From positions 1 through 64,000 of the forward strand of contig NZ_QKRX01000002.1 of the NCBI RefSeq assembly GCF_003284585.1: 64,000 bases of DNA. The letters are read 5' to 3'. The position numbers and the translations under genes were made by a program. This DNA comes from Nitrincola tibetensis. Lineage in GTDB: Bacteria > Pseudomonadota > Gammaproteobacteria > Pseudomonadales > Balneatricaceae. Of the stretch, positions 47,036-55,237 are shown in pieces; position 1 is the first letter of the stretch; each line of letters starts with the position of its first letter. Below the pieces are notes generated by a model, which saw only the letters and a list, made by a program, of their open reading frames with translations, was not told the DNA's origin and did no database searches.

Positions 47036-47848
47036 TCAACGCACACTGTCTTCTAAATGTTTATCTTTAATTTGTGGATCTAAATTATTGATTTTCATAT
47101 CCTGGGCGCGTTGATGTGCGTTGAATAGATTCTCGAGAAGTCTGAAAAAGCCAATTAGCACCGCCGTCAAAATCAAATAAATAAAACCCGCCAATACGAA
47201 AAACTCAAGGCTCAGATAGGTACGAGAGATTGCCCCTCGAGTGGCGCCCATTAAATCGAGCAGCGTGATCGTCGATGCAAGTGCGCTGCCTTTCAGCATG
47301 AGAATCACCTCATTACCATAAGCAGGTAAGATGATCCCAAACGCACGCGGTAGGATGACGTGTTGATACTGTTGGCGCTGGCTCATGCCTAATGCCTGAG
47401 CTGCTTCGGTTTCACCTTTAGGCACCGCTTGAATTGCGCCGCGGAAGAGTTCAGCGATATAAGCAGATGTGTTCAAACTAAACGCAATGATCGCGCACCA
47501 ATAGGGTTGGGAGAGCACATCGGTCCATATCCAGCCTAAGTTACGCAGGCTCTCGAATTGAGACAAGCCGTAATAGACCAAGAAAATTTGCACCAGTAAG
47601 GGTGTGCCACGGAAAAAGAAAATGTAGCAATAGGGGAAGACCCAAAGCCAAGGGTTCTTGGAAATGCGCATGAGCGCCAAAGGAACCGCCATCAAAAAGC
47701 CGATTACCCCACTGAGCAGCACTAATTGCAGCGTAATCCATACACCATCCATTAAGCGTGGCAAGTAACGAGCGTAGGAATCCCATGGCTCAGCCCCTTG
47801 CGTTAGGGTCAGTAGCCATTGCGACAGTTGAATAATTAAATCACTCAT
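47036..47848 (-). CDS. Basic amino-acid ABC transporter permease (HisM/ArtM type)
   Basis: A 270-residue inner-membrane permease of the polar amino-acid family. Five hydrophobic segments and the EAA loop KGETEAAQALGMSQRQQYQHVILP, which contacts the ATPase, are present. The ATG at 47848 follows AAGGAG with 7 bases between, and then overlaps the upstream permease stop by 4 bases; a longer frame from 47866 runs across that ribosome site. With the HisQ-type partner it forms the channel for arginine, lysine, ornithine or histidine. Confidence 0.9.
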   Translation of the reverse strand: MSDLIIQLSQWLLTLTQGAEPWDSYARYLPRLMDGVWITLQLVLLSGVIGFLMAVPLALMRISKNPWLWVFPYCYIFFFRGTPLLVQIFLVYYGLSQFESLRNLGWIWTDVLSQPYWCAIIAFSLNTSAYIAELFRGAIQAVPKGETEAAQALGMSQRQQYQHVILPRAFGIILPAYGNEVILMLKGSALASTITLLDLMGATRGAISRTYLSLEFFVLAGFIYLILTAVLIGFFRLLENLFNAHQRAQDMKINNLDPQIKDKHLEDSVR

Positions 47849-48522
47849 GAGCGAGCTCCTTGCCATGGGCGGTTGGCACGCTTCTCAAGCAAACGAATCA
47901 CTTGCATGCTGATAATTGTCAGCAATAAATAAATCAGTGCAGCCATCAAATAAAAGGTAAAGGGTAGTTTAGTAAAACCAGCTGCAACGTAAGCCTGGCG
48001 CATTAAATCATCTAAGCCAATCACCGACACCAGTGCTGTGTCTTTTAACAGCACCAGAAACAGGTTGCCAAGTCCGGGTAGTGCCACACGCCAAAGCTGT
48101 GGCAATAAAATACGGCTGAAGGTTTGCCAGCGCGTCATGCCAATGGCCATGGCAGACTCGCGCTGGCCCTTAGGGATTTCTTGTAGGGCGCTTCTGAAGA
48201 CTTCAGTGGCATAGGCACCAAATGCGATAGAAAGTGCTGTAACACCTGCAGCAAAAGCACTGATTTCTATATATTTATCAAACATACGCAGCAGAATTTC
48301 GGTGGTGCCAAAATAAATAATCAGCACCAACAATAGCTCAGGAATGCCGCGAATTAACGTGGTATAGGTGGTTGCAATCCAGCGTAAAATTCGGATAGGG
48401 GACAACTTAGCCGCCGCACCTAATAAGCCAAGAATTAATCCAAAAAAAAGACTGGTAAATGCCAGTTTTAAAGTGATCCAAGTGCCTGCTAGAAGCAGGT
48501 GACCAAAACCATGAAGATCCAT
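47845..48522 (-). CDS. Basic amino-acid ABC transporter permease (HisQ/ArtQ type)
   Basis: A 225-residue inner-membrane permease of the HisMQ family. The EAA-loop segment KGQRESAMAIGMTRWQTFSRILLP sits before the last membrane spans. An early RGIPELLLVLIIYFG block, following the first spans, is typical for HisQ/ArtQ. The gene lies about 80 bases after the binding-protein gene and overlaps the second permease by 4 bases, so both permeases should be made in equal amounts. Confidence 0.9.
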   Translation of the reverse strand: MDLHGFGHLLLAGTWITLKLAFTSLFFGLILGLLGAAAKLSPIRILRWIATTYTTLIRGIPELLLVLIIYFGTTEILLRMFDKYIEISAFAAGVTALSIAFGAYATEVFRSALQEIPKGQRESAMAIGMTRWQTFSRILLPQLWRVALPGLGNLFLVLLKDTALVSVIGLDDLMRQAYVAAGFTKLPFTFYLMAALIYLLLTIISMQVIRLLEKRANRPWQGARS

Positions 48523-48601
48523 GCAATACTCACAATGCGAATTGGCGAGGGTTGTGATGCCGTTTAAGACATCACAACTCGCTCAGGCCTATCCTGTTCG
48601 A

Positions 48602-49363
48602 TCAATAAATAGAGAAAGGGAAATACTTTGCGTTGATTTCAGCATAGGTACCATTTTCAACAATCGCCTGAATGGCCGCATTAAAACGCTCTTTTAATTC
48701 GGTGTCATTTTGGCGAACGGCAATACCAATTTTGTCGTCGATATCGATGTCTTCGCCCTTAAACTCAAACGCGCTTCCCGCTTCAGATGTTAACCAATCA
48801 TAGGCTGGGAATTTGTCTGACACCATTCCATCTAAGCGGCCGGAAGCCAAGTCCAGATAGGCATTGTCTTGGGTATCATACAAGCGAACATTCACCACGC
48901 TGCCGAGCGTGTCCTCTAGATACTGCCCTGCAATCGTTGCACGCTGAGCGCCTAGGGTTTTACCTTTTAGGCTGTCAGCATCGGTTGGCATTTCAGTGCC
49001 TTTAGGGCCTACAAACGCCAATACGTTTGAATAGTAAGGCTCGGTAAAGGCGACAACACGCTCACGTTCTTCGGTAATCGACATAGAGGCAATGATGGCA
49101 TCGTAGCGGCGTGCTCTTAAGCCTGGAATAATGCCATCCCAGTCTTGAGTCACAATTTCACAGGTGGCTTGCATCTGCTCGCACAGAGCATTTGCAATCT
49201 CAACATCAAAGCCGCCGGGTTGGCCGCTGCTGTCTATAAAGTTAAAGGGTGCATAAGCGCCCTCAGTGGCAATTCGAATCGTATCGGCTGTTACAGATGT
49301 CGCCATCAAAGCAGACGATGCAACAAGCGCCAAAGACATCGCAAAACGTTTCGTTTTTTGCAT
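48602..49363 (-). CDS. Basic amino-acid ABC transporter periplasmic binding protein
   Basis: A 253-residue periplasmic protein of the lysine/arginine/ornithine/histidine-binding family. It has a Sec signal peptide (MQKTKRFAMSLALVASSALM, cleavage near TADT at about residue 27). The mature start IRIATEGAYAPFNFIDSSGQ, the GFDVEIANALC block, and the ligand contact ASMSITEERERVVAFTEPYY are typical. Ligand specificity among basic amino acids cannot be fixed from sequence. It lies between the ATPase gene and the two permeases in one operon. Confidence 0.92.
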   Translation of the reverse strand: MQKTKRFAMSLALVASSALMATSVTADTIRIATEGAYAPFNFIDSSGQPGGFDVEIANALCEQMQATCEIVTQDWDGIIPGLRARRYDAIIASMSITEERERVVAFTEPYYSNVLAFVGPKGTEMPTDADSLKGKTLGAQRATIAGQYLEDTLGSVVNVRLYDTQDNAYLDLASGRLDGMVSDKFPAYDWLTSEAGSAFEFKGEDIDIDDKIGIAVRQNDTELKERFNAAIQAIVENGTYAEINAKYFPFSIY

Positions 49364-49447
49364 GGTTCGTTTCCTTCATTTTCAGGTTGAGTCTGATGTT
49401 CAGATCAATCGCCGCAGTTGTGCACTTAAGCAGTAAAGCCTAAAGTC

Positions 49448-50251
49448 TTATAAATGGCTAGACAAAAATGCTTTGCAACGATCCGAATTGGGTTGAGTAA
49501 AGACCTGAGAAGGTGGGCCAAACTCTTCAACACGGCCTTGGTGTAAAAACATCACCTGACTTGAAACATCGCGAGCGAAGCGCATCTCATGCGTGACAAT
49601 CAGCATGGTGCGACCTTCTTCAGCCAGTGCCTGCATCACGCCGAGCACTTCGTTGACCAATTCCGGATCGAGTGCCGAAGTGGGCTCGTCGAATAAAAGT
49701 ACCTCAGGGTCCATGGCAAGAGTGCGCGCAATCGCAATGCGTTGTTGTTGACCGCCAGACAAATGGCCTGGATAGGCTCTGGCTTTGCCTGCCAAGCCCA
49801 CTTTTTCGAGTAGGGCTTCAGCGCGCTCACGTGCTTCAGCTTTAGATCGTCCTTTAACGACAACCTGCGCCAAAAGAATGTTCTCTAGAATCGTGAGGTG
49901 GGGCCATAAATTAAAGTTTTGGAAAACAAACCCAATTCGTGCACGCATCGACTCAAGTTGGCGGCGCTTGCGTGCTTCCAGTTGGCCATCTGACGTTTTT
50001 ATCAGTTCAAGTTGTTCGCCTTTAAGGGCGATACTGCCTTGCGAGGGTTTTTCGAGAAGGTTTAAACAGCGCAAAAAGGTGGACTTTCCAGACCCGCTTG
50101 AGCCAATGATGGAAATCACATCGCCCTCATTTGCTGTTAAGGAAATGCCTTTAAGAACCTCTAAGGTTCCGTAGCGCTTATATAAGTCATTGACTTCAAG
50201 GGTGGGTATCTTTGCGCTTGCCGCTTGAGTCTGATCAGTATTGTTATTCAT
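49448..50251 (-). CDS. Basic amino-acid ABC transporter ATP-binding protein (HisP type)
   Basis: A 267-residue ATPase with Walker A GSSGSGKSTFLRC, Q-loop VFQNFNLWPHLT, signature LSGGQQQRIAIARTL, Walker B VLLFDEPTSALDPELV and switch His VTHEMRFARDV. The FNLWPH and HEMRFARDVS variants are diagnostic of the polar amino-acid (HisP/ArtP/GlnQ) group. It is the first gene of the operon (ATPase, binding protein, permeases), 84 bases ahead of the binding-protein gene. Confidence 0.93.
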   Translation of the reverse strand: MNNNTDQTQAASAKIPTLEVNDLYKRYGTLEVLKGISLTANEGDVISIIGSSGSGKSTFLRCLNLLEKPSQGSIALKGEQLELIKTSDGQLEARKRRQLESMRARIGFVFQNFNLWPHLTILENILLAQVVVKGRSKAEARERAEALLEKVGLAGKARAYPGHLSGGQQQRIAIARTLAMDPEVLLFDEPTSALDPELVNEVLGVMQALAEEGRTMLIVTHEMRFARDVSSQVMFLHQGRVEEFGPPSQVFTQPNSDRCKAFLSSHL

Positions 50252-50507
50252 CTAGTTGCTTAACTTTTGGTTGCAATCCATTGAATATTAAAGTTTTCCA
50301 TGCTTTTTGAGCCGGTTAGTCTCACCCATGGTTCAAAAATTTTAGTTGAGTAGCATGAGCATTAATATATTTAATAGGATAGTAATGTTTTTTATGAGGC
50401 GCTGTAAATTGTAATTTTCACAGTATCTTCACATTTTTGTGTTCGCGCTTCGATTTCCAGTCGCTATACTGATACCCTGTGCGCAATGCAATTCTTGGAG
50501 AGACAGT
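50252..50507. promoter_or_regulatory. Divergent intergenic region with probable cvfB promoter
   Basis: An AT-rich region without genes. A TATACT box (50465-50470) is 37 bases upstream of the cvfB start and could be its -10; the -35 is weak. GGAG (50497-50500) is the ribosome site, 7 bases ahead of the GTG start. Confidence 0.45.
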
Positions 50508-51350
50508 GTGGTTGAGTTAGGGCGGTTTAATAAGTTAACAGTGATACGTCAAGTTGAGTTTGGTGTCTATCTTGAAGGAGGCAAGCTAGGAGGCATACTC
50601 CTGCCTCAGCGTGAAGTCCCAAATGATTGTCAGCTTGGCGACACACTCAGCGTATTTGTCTATCTTGATAGTGACGATATGCCTGTTGCTACAACCAAAA
50701 GGCCGCGAGTGCAGGTCGGTGAGTTTGCCAGCTTACAAGTTGCTGAAACAAACAAGGTGGGTGCGTTTTTAGACTGGGGGTTACCGAAGCAATTGTTTTT
50801 ACCCTTTGCCGAGCAGCCCAGGCCTGTTGAGAAAGGGCAACATTGCATTGTGCGTGCTTACATTGACAATACTGGCCGGATTGCAGCTTCTGCTAAAGTT
50901 GAAAAATTTCTCAATAAAACATCGCCTGAATTTGTGGTTGGTCAAGAAGTGTCCTTGTTGATTTGGCGACGGACCGAATTAGGGTTGTTAGTGATTATTG
51001 AACATGAAGCTCAGGGGATCTTACACACGCAAGATATTTCGCGTGATTTGCGCCCAGGTCTGAAAGTGGGTGGCTTTATTAAGCAACTTCGCGAAGATGG
51101 CAAGGTGGATGTTATGTTGGACAAGCCTGGCTATGGCAAGGTCGATCCGATTGCAAAACAGCTCTTGAACTATTTGGAACTTAAAAAGGGTTTTTGCGCA
51201 CTAAGTGATAAGAGCTCGCCAGACGAAATTAAATCTGTGTTTGGTGTGAGCAAGAAAGCGTTTAAAATGGCAATTGGTAATCTTTTAAAGCAAGGTTTAA
51301 TTCGTCAAGATGAAACGGGCCTACATCTAGTGAACTCTGGCATTGAGTAA
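50508..51350 (+). CDS. cvfB: CvfB-family S1-like RNA-binding protein
   Basis: A 280-residue cytoplasmic protein of the CvfB/YitL family. Tandem S1-like OB folds fill the first 210 residues (for example FNKLTVIRQVEFGVYLEGG at the start of the first, TNKVGAFLDWGLPKQLF in the second). A winged-helix domain ends the protein (KSVFGVSKKAFKMAIGNLLKQGLI). Staphylococcal CvfB binds RNA and influences virulence gene expression; a role here is unknown. I use the GTG at 50508, 7 bases after GGAG; the frame is open further upstream to 50439 but that part is not conserved. It ends about 200 bases before the capsule-lipid operon. Confidence 0.85.
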   Translation: MVELGRFNKLTVIRQVEFGVYLEGGKLGGILLPQREVPNDCQLGDTLSVFVYLDSDDMPVATTKRPRVQVGEFASLQVAETNKVGAFLDWGLPKQLFLPFAEQPRPVEKGQHCIVRAYIDNTGRIAASAKVEKFLNKTSPEFVVGQEVSLLIWRRTELGLLVIIEHEAQGILHTQDISRDLRPGLKVGGFIKQLREDGKVDVMLDKPGYGKVDPIAKQLLNYLELKKGFCALSDKSSPDEIKSVFGVSKKAFKMAIGNLLKQGLIRQDETGLHLVNSGIE

Positions 51351-51361
51351 TGCTTGACATC

Positions 51362-51389
51362 TGGCGCAATCTAAATCAAGCTTGCGCCA
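51362..51389 (+). terminator. Hairpin after cvfB
   Basis: A perfect 8-bp stem, TGGCGCAA (51362-51369) with TTGCGCCA (51382-51389), lies 11 bases after the cvfB stop. There is no proper U-run, so it is a probable but weak terminator. Confidence 0.5.
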
Positions 51390-51484
51390 ACTAAGTTTAC
51401 TTCTGTATTAAACTCAGCGAGCCTGGCTGTAAAACGGGCGCAGTGAGACCACAAGGTCTGCGTTGTAAGGATGCGACGCAGACC
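51382..51484 (+). promoter_or_regulatory. Probable promoter and structured leader of the capsule-lipid operon
   Basis: TTGCGC (51382-51387), 18 bases, TATTAA (51406-51411) is a plausible promoter. The leader then holds a strong hairpin: GGTCTGCGT (51455-51463) pairs with ACGCAGACC (51476-51484), and the stem extends through TGTA/TGCG to an AGGA tetraloop (51468-51471). A competing hairpin AGACC-ACAA-GGTCT (51446-51459) shares the same bases. GGA in an apical loop is the preferred CsrA/RsmA site, so post-transcriptional control is likely. Confidence 0.5.
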
Positions 51485-51554
51485 ACCTCCCAAAGAATTT
51501 TGTCTAGCGAATCCCTCTCGTTTTTCGTATCATGCTTCCATCATTAAGTAGTAG

Positions 51555-52814
51555 ATGGCGTACAAGGAATTACTCAGCTTGGGCTCAGTTAAACGTAGTT
51601 TTCTTTTTCTACAGGGTGTGTCTACGCCATTTTTTTCAAAGTTGGCTGATTACCTTCAGTCAGAAGGTCATGCAGTGCATCGCATTAATTTTAATGCGGG
51701 TGATTGGTTGTATTGGTTTCCACGTAAAGCAATCAATTTTCGTGGCAAGGCAGAAGACCTGTCCAGCTTCATTGAGGACGTCTGGTTAGCTCACGGAATT
51801 ACCGATCAAATTCTGTTTGGTGACCGCCGAGATGTTCATCGTGTAGCGGTTGATCGTGCTGATCAATTTGGCGTTCGAACTCATGTATTTGAGGAGGGCT
51901 ATTTTCGTCCGCATTGGGTTACGCTCGAGCGCGAGGGGGTTAATGGGCATTCGCTTTTACCTAGAGATCCGGACTGGTTTCGTGAAGCCTACTTGCGATT
52001 ACCCGGTGGCCGACCACCACCTCAAAAATTCTACGCCACGTTTCGACGAAGAGCCGCCTACGATGTTATTTATCATGCGGCAGGCATGTACAATCCGATT
52101 TTTTATCCGGGTTATGAAACTCACGCATTGCATCCAGCTCCGCAAGAGTATGCAGGTTATCTGTGGCGCTTTGCTCAAGAGTCGGGTTGGAAAAAGAAAG
52201 AGGCGGTGTATCTTCGTGAATTGGTGAAATCCAAGCGCCCCTTCTTTTTGCTGCCTTTGCAACTTAATTCGGATGCGCAAATACGCCACCATTCGCGTTT
52301 TCAGTGCATGAGCGATGTTATAGATGAGGTTATGTACTCCTTTGCAAAACACTCACTGCCAGATCAGCTTTTGTTAATTAAAAATCATCCCTTGGACTAT
52401 GGCTTCGTGAATTATAGCGAAGTGGTCCGGCGTCGGACTCATGACTATGGGCTGGAAGGGCGCGTGCACTTCATTCAAACGGGTTTTCTTGAGTATATTC
52501 TCAAGTATGCGCAGGGGCAGGTTGTCGTGAATAGCACATCAGGAATTGTATCATTGCAAATGGGCTGTCCAACCTTTGCGCTTGCTGACCCTATCTACAA
52601 CTTGCCGGGGTTGACGCAGCGCACACCGCTGGATGATTTCTGGCAAAGTCCTCAGGCCCCTGATGCGGATTTGTTCAATGCTTTCCGCGAAACAGTCATG
52701 TACACCACTCAGATCAATGGTGGCTTTTACTCGGCTGAGGGGATTGCGCTTGCCATGAAAAATGCCGGTGAAGTGTTAAACGCTGATCAGTCTCCTTTGG
52801 AGCGCGTGTTGTAA
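51555..52814 (+). CDS. KpsS-like capsule polysaccharide glycosyltransferase/export protein (WcbO-like)
   Basis: A 419-residue cytoplasmic protein of the capsule-synthesis family that includes KpsS. KpsS adds the first Kdo residues to the lipid anchor of ABC-exported capsules. Signature segments are FLQGVSTPFFSKLADYL at the N-terminus, the GDRRDVHR block, VFEEGYFRPHWVTLEREGVNG, and late NSTSGIVSLQMGCPTFALA, which forms the nucleotide-sugar site. The gene opens a tightly packed operon: its stop overlaps the SDR start by one base (TAATG). In Burkholderia pseudomallei, wcbO holds the same place ahead of wcbP-Q-R. No kpsC, kpsM or kpsT homologue is in the window. The ribosome site is weak. Confidence 0.85.
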   Translation: MAYKELLSLGSVKRSFLFLQGVSTPFFSKLADYLQSEGHAVHRINFNAGDWLYWFPRKAINFRGKAEDLSSFIEDVWLAHGITDQILFGDRRDVHRVAVDRADQFGVRTHVFEEGYFRPHWVTLEREGVNGHSLLPRDPDWFREAYLRLPGGRPPPQKFYATFRRRAAYDVIYHAAGMYNPIFYPGYETHALHPAPQEYAGYLWRFAQESGWKKKEAVYLRELVKSKRPFFLLPLQLNSDAQIRHHSRFQCMSDVIDEVMYSFAKHSLPDQLLLIKNHPLDYGFVNYSEVVRRRTHDYGLEGRVHFIQTGFLEYILKYAQGQVVVNSTSGIVSLQMGCPTFALADPIYNLPGLTQRTPLDDFWQSPQAPDADLFNAFRETVMYTTQINGGFYSAEGIALAMKNAGEVLNADQSPLERVL

Positions 52815-53581
52815 TGGATGTTCAAATACAGCTTCGAATTGTGATTACCGGTGCGACGGGTGCCATAGGCGGTGCCTTGGCGCTGGAATATGCCGAAGAG
52901 GGTGTTGAGCTTATTTTGCAAGGTCGACAGGAAGCGCGTCTTCAGTCTTTGGCGCAAGAGTGTCGTTTGAGAGGTGCGCATGTTGAGGTGTGTATTTTAG
53001 ACCTATCGGACCGTGCAGCACTTAAAGCTTGGATCGAGCAGCTTGAATCAGAGGGTGTGCCCGATCTATTAATTGCCTGCGCAGGTGTTAATTGCAACAC
53101 AGGTCCAAGGCGAGAGGGTGAGTGTTGGGAGCAAGCGCAAGCCTTGTTGGAACTCAACATTATGTCGACATTGATGTTAAGTCATCATCTAGCGCAAGCG
53201 ATGCGAGTCCGTCAGCAGGGGCAGATTGTCTTGATCAGCTCTTTGGCTGCAGGGTTTGGTTTGCCAGTCACGCCTTCGTACAGTGCCAGCAAAGCGGCTG
53301 TGAAGGCTTATGGTGAGGCGTTGCGCGGCGGTTTGGAATCATCTGGGGTTGGGGTGACGGTGGTCATGCCAGGTTACGTTAGCTCCGATATGTGCGATGC
53401 AATGCCAGGACCTAAGCCTTTTTTATGGACACCCGCTAAGGCTGCTAAGGTGATTCGTAAGGGTGTCGAGCGTAATCGTCCTCGCATCAGCTTTCCATTT
53501 CCACTGAACTGGGGGTGCTGGTGGTTAAATGTGCTGCCAGCGGTTGTGTCTCATCGAATTGTGCGTTGGCTAGGGTATTGA
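52814..53581 (+). CDS. Short-chain dehydrogenase (WcbP/RkpH-like), probable keto-lipid reductase
   Basis: A 255-residue NADP-type SDR. Rossmann motif TGATGAIGGALALEYAEEG, NAG-like block ACAGVN, catalytic Ser in LISSLAAGFG and Tyr-Lys in YSASKAAVKAYGEALRGGLE are all intact. The C-terminal part (FPFPLNWGCWWLNVLP) is hydrophobic and could touch the membrane or a lipid. Its place beside a PKS and an alpha-oxoamine synthase suggests reduction of a long-chain keto-amine, as 3-ketosphinganine reductase (also an SDR) does. That step is inferred from context. Confidence 0.82.
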   Translation: MDVQIQLRIVITGATGAIGGALALEYAEEGVELILQGRQEARLQSLAQECRLRGAHVEVCILDLSDRAALKAWIEQLESEGVPDLLIACAGVNCNTGPRREGECWEQAQALLELNIMSTLMLSHHLAQAMRVRQQGQIVLISSLAAGFGLPVTPSYSASKAAVKAYGEALRGGLESSGVGVTVVMPGYVSSDMCDAMPGPKPFLWTPAKAAKVIRKGVERNRPRISFPFPLNWGCWWLNVLPAVVSHRIVRWLGY

Positions 53582-53583
53582 TC

Positions 53584-55167
53584 ATGATATTGGCTTGGTT
53601 AGGTGTGTTGCTGCTAGCAATGCTGGCAGAAACACAGATTAAACCCGGTATAGGTCCAGTTTGGTCGCGTTCCCTCAGGTTGATTCTCGCTCCCTTAGCT
53701 ATTTGGAGTATTGCCTTTTTCGCATTGTTGCTGATCCTGCAGCGCCCTTTGTTTGCGCTGTCCCTGTTGGCCGCCGCTATGCTGTTATTGGTTCTTGTCA
53801 ATAACGTCAAGTGGAAAAGCCTTCGTGAGCCCTTTGTGCATCAAGATTTTGAATACTTTACCGACGCTATTTTGCATCCGCGTTTATATGTCCCTTTTTT
53901 TGGTGTCTGGCGCACGCTCATTGCAAGTTTTGCTGGGGTGTTAGCGGTGGTGCTGGGTTTGTGGTTGGAGCGCTCGCTGACACAACAGTATTCTGGCTAC
54001 TCTTGGTTGGGGCACGCATTCCTTGGCTTGCTAATCTCAACCCTGGTGCTGGTATGGCTCAGTCGTCGGTTAATTGCGGTGACCTTCGAGCCCGTGCAAG
54101 ATTTGAAAATATTGGGTTTTTGGGGGCTTTTGTGGGTGTATACACTGCACGCCTGTAAGTCCACCCATGTCTTTACAGGAGTCAATCCATACCAAGGTTG
54201 GGGGCGGGCGTCTTTGCCTGAAGCATCCAGCCTTGCTCAAAGTCACCCTTCTAAGGATAAAGCACCTGAAGCAGTTCAGTCTGAAAATCAGGTCTTACCG
54301 ACACTGGTGGTGGTGCAAAGCGAATCTTTTTTTGATCCACGCCCCGTTTATCCATTCATTAACCCAAGCGTATTGAGCGCTTTTGACAAGCTGCGCGATG
54401 CGTCTTGGCAAAGGGGCGCATTGCATGTGCCTGCTTGGGGAGCCAACACAGTTCGGACAGAAAGTGCCTTCTTGACAGGCCTTACGCCCCAGCAGTTGGG
54501 TGTTCATCGCTTTAATCCCTACCATCGCCTAGCGCGTGAATCCCATATTCCAGGCTTGGTGGCCGAGCTGAAGGCGATGGGGTATCGCTGTGTTTGTATT
54601 CATCCATATCCTGCCGGTTTTTATCGTCGCAACGAAATCTATCCCAAGATGGGCTTTGATGCTTTTTATGATATTCAGCACTTTTCACCTGAGCAAAAGT
54701 GCGGGCAGTACACGAGTGATGAAGCTGTTGCTGACTTTGCAATCAAATTGTTAGAAAATACAAACGAACACTTGTTTATCTACATTATTACAATGGAAAA
54801 TCATGGCCCTTTACATTTGGAACCTCAACCCGATATTCCGCTCAATACGCTCTATACTGAAATTCCAGACGCTGACGCATCCAAAGACCTGAGTGTGTAT
54901 TTATATCATTTACAAAATGCAGATCGTATGTTGCAAACCTTGCAGATGTCCTTAGCTCAATTGCCCAGACCCGCAGTGCTTGGCTGGTTTGGTGATCACG
55001 TACCTATTATGGAGCAGGTGTATGAACACTATGGATACCCTTCAGGGCAAACGGAATACCTTATTTGGCGAACATCCTCTACAGATAAACCGCAACAGGC
55101 CGATTTAAGTGTAGATGAATTAGGTACAGCGTTGCTTGATGCGCTGGTCAGTCGTATTGGGGAATAA
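53584..55167 (+). CDS. LtaS/sulfatase-fold membrane protein (WcbQ-like)
   Basis: A 527-residue inner-membrane protein with about five hydrophobic segments (first 200 residues) followed by a periplasmic sulfatase-fold domain. Metal and nucleophile residues are recognisable: Glu in VVQSESFFDPRP, Thr in GANTVRTESAFLTG, and Asp-His in GWFGDHVPIM, as in LtaS and OpgB phosphoglycerol transferases. So it probably transfers a phospho-alcohol group from a phospholipid rather than cleaving a sulfate. The start at 53584 follows the SDR stop by 2 bases. WcbQ of the Burkholderia capsule locus occupies this same place. The acceptor, perhaps the new amino-lipid or the polysaccharide, is unknown. Confidence 0.8.
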   Translation: MILAWLGVLLLAMLAETQIKPGIGPVWSRSLRLILAPLAIWSIAFFALLLILQRPLFALSLLAAAMLLLVLVNNVKWKSLREPFVHQDFEYFTDAILHPRLYVPFFGVWRTLIASFAGVLAVVLGLWLERSLTQQYSGYSWLGHAFLGLLISTLVLVWLSRRLIAVTFEPVQDLKILGFWGLLWVYTLHACKSTHVFTGVNPYQGWGRASLPEASSLAQSHPSKDKAPEAVQSENQVLPTLVVVQSESFFDPRPVYPFINPSVLSAFDKLRDASWQRGALHVPAWGANTVRTESAFLTGLTPQQLGVHRFNPYHRLARESHIPGLVAELKAMGYRCVCIHPYPAGFYRRNEIYPKMGFDAFYDIQHFSPEQKCGQYTSDEAVADFAIKLLENTNEHLFIYIITMENHGPLHLEPQPDIPLNTLYTEIPDADASKDLSVYLYHLQNADRMLQTLQMSLAQLPRPAVLGWFGDHVPIMEQVYEHYGYPSGQTEYLIWRTSSTDKPQQADLSVDELGTALLDALVSRIGE

Positions 55168-55237
55168 TTTCAATTTACCTTTTCTCCCTGATTGTTGATA
55201 AAATAGAGTTTTTTGCTCTACGTTGGAGTTGTTTTTA

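Noticed and set aside
51390-51554. JUMPstart/ops element for RfaH ahead of the capsule-lipid operon
   Set aside because: No GGCGGTAG-type ops sequence was found; only partial matches such as GGGCGCAG.
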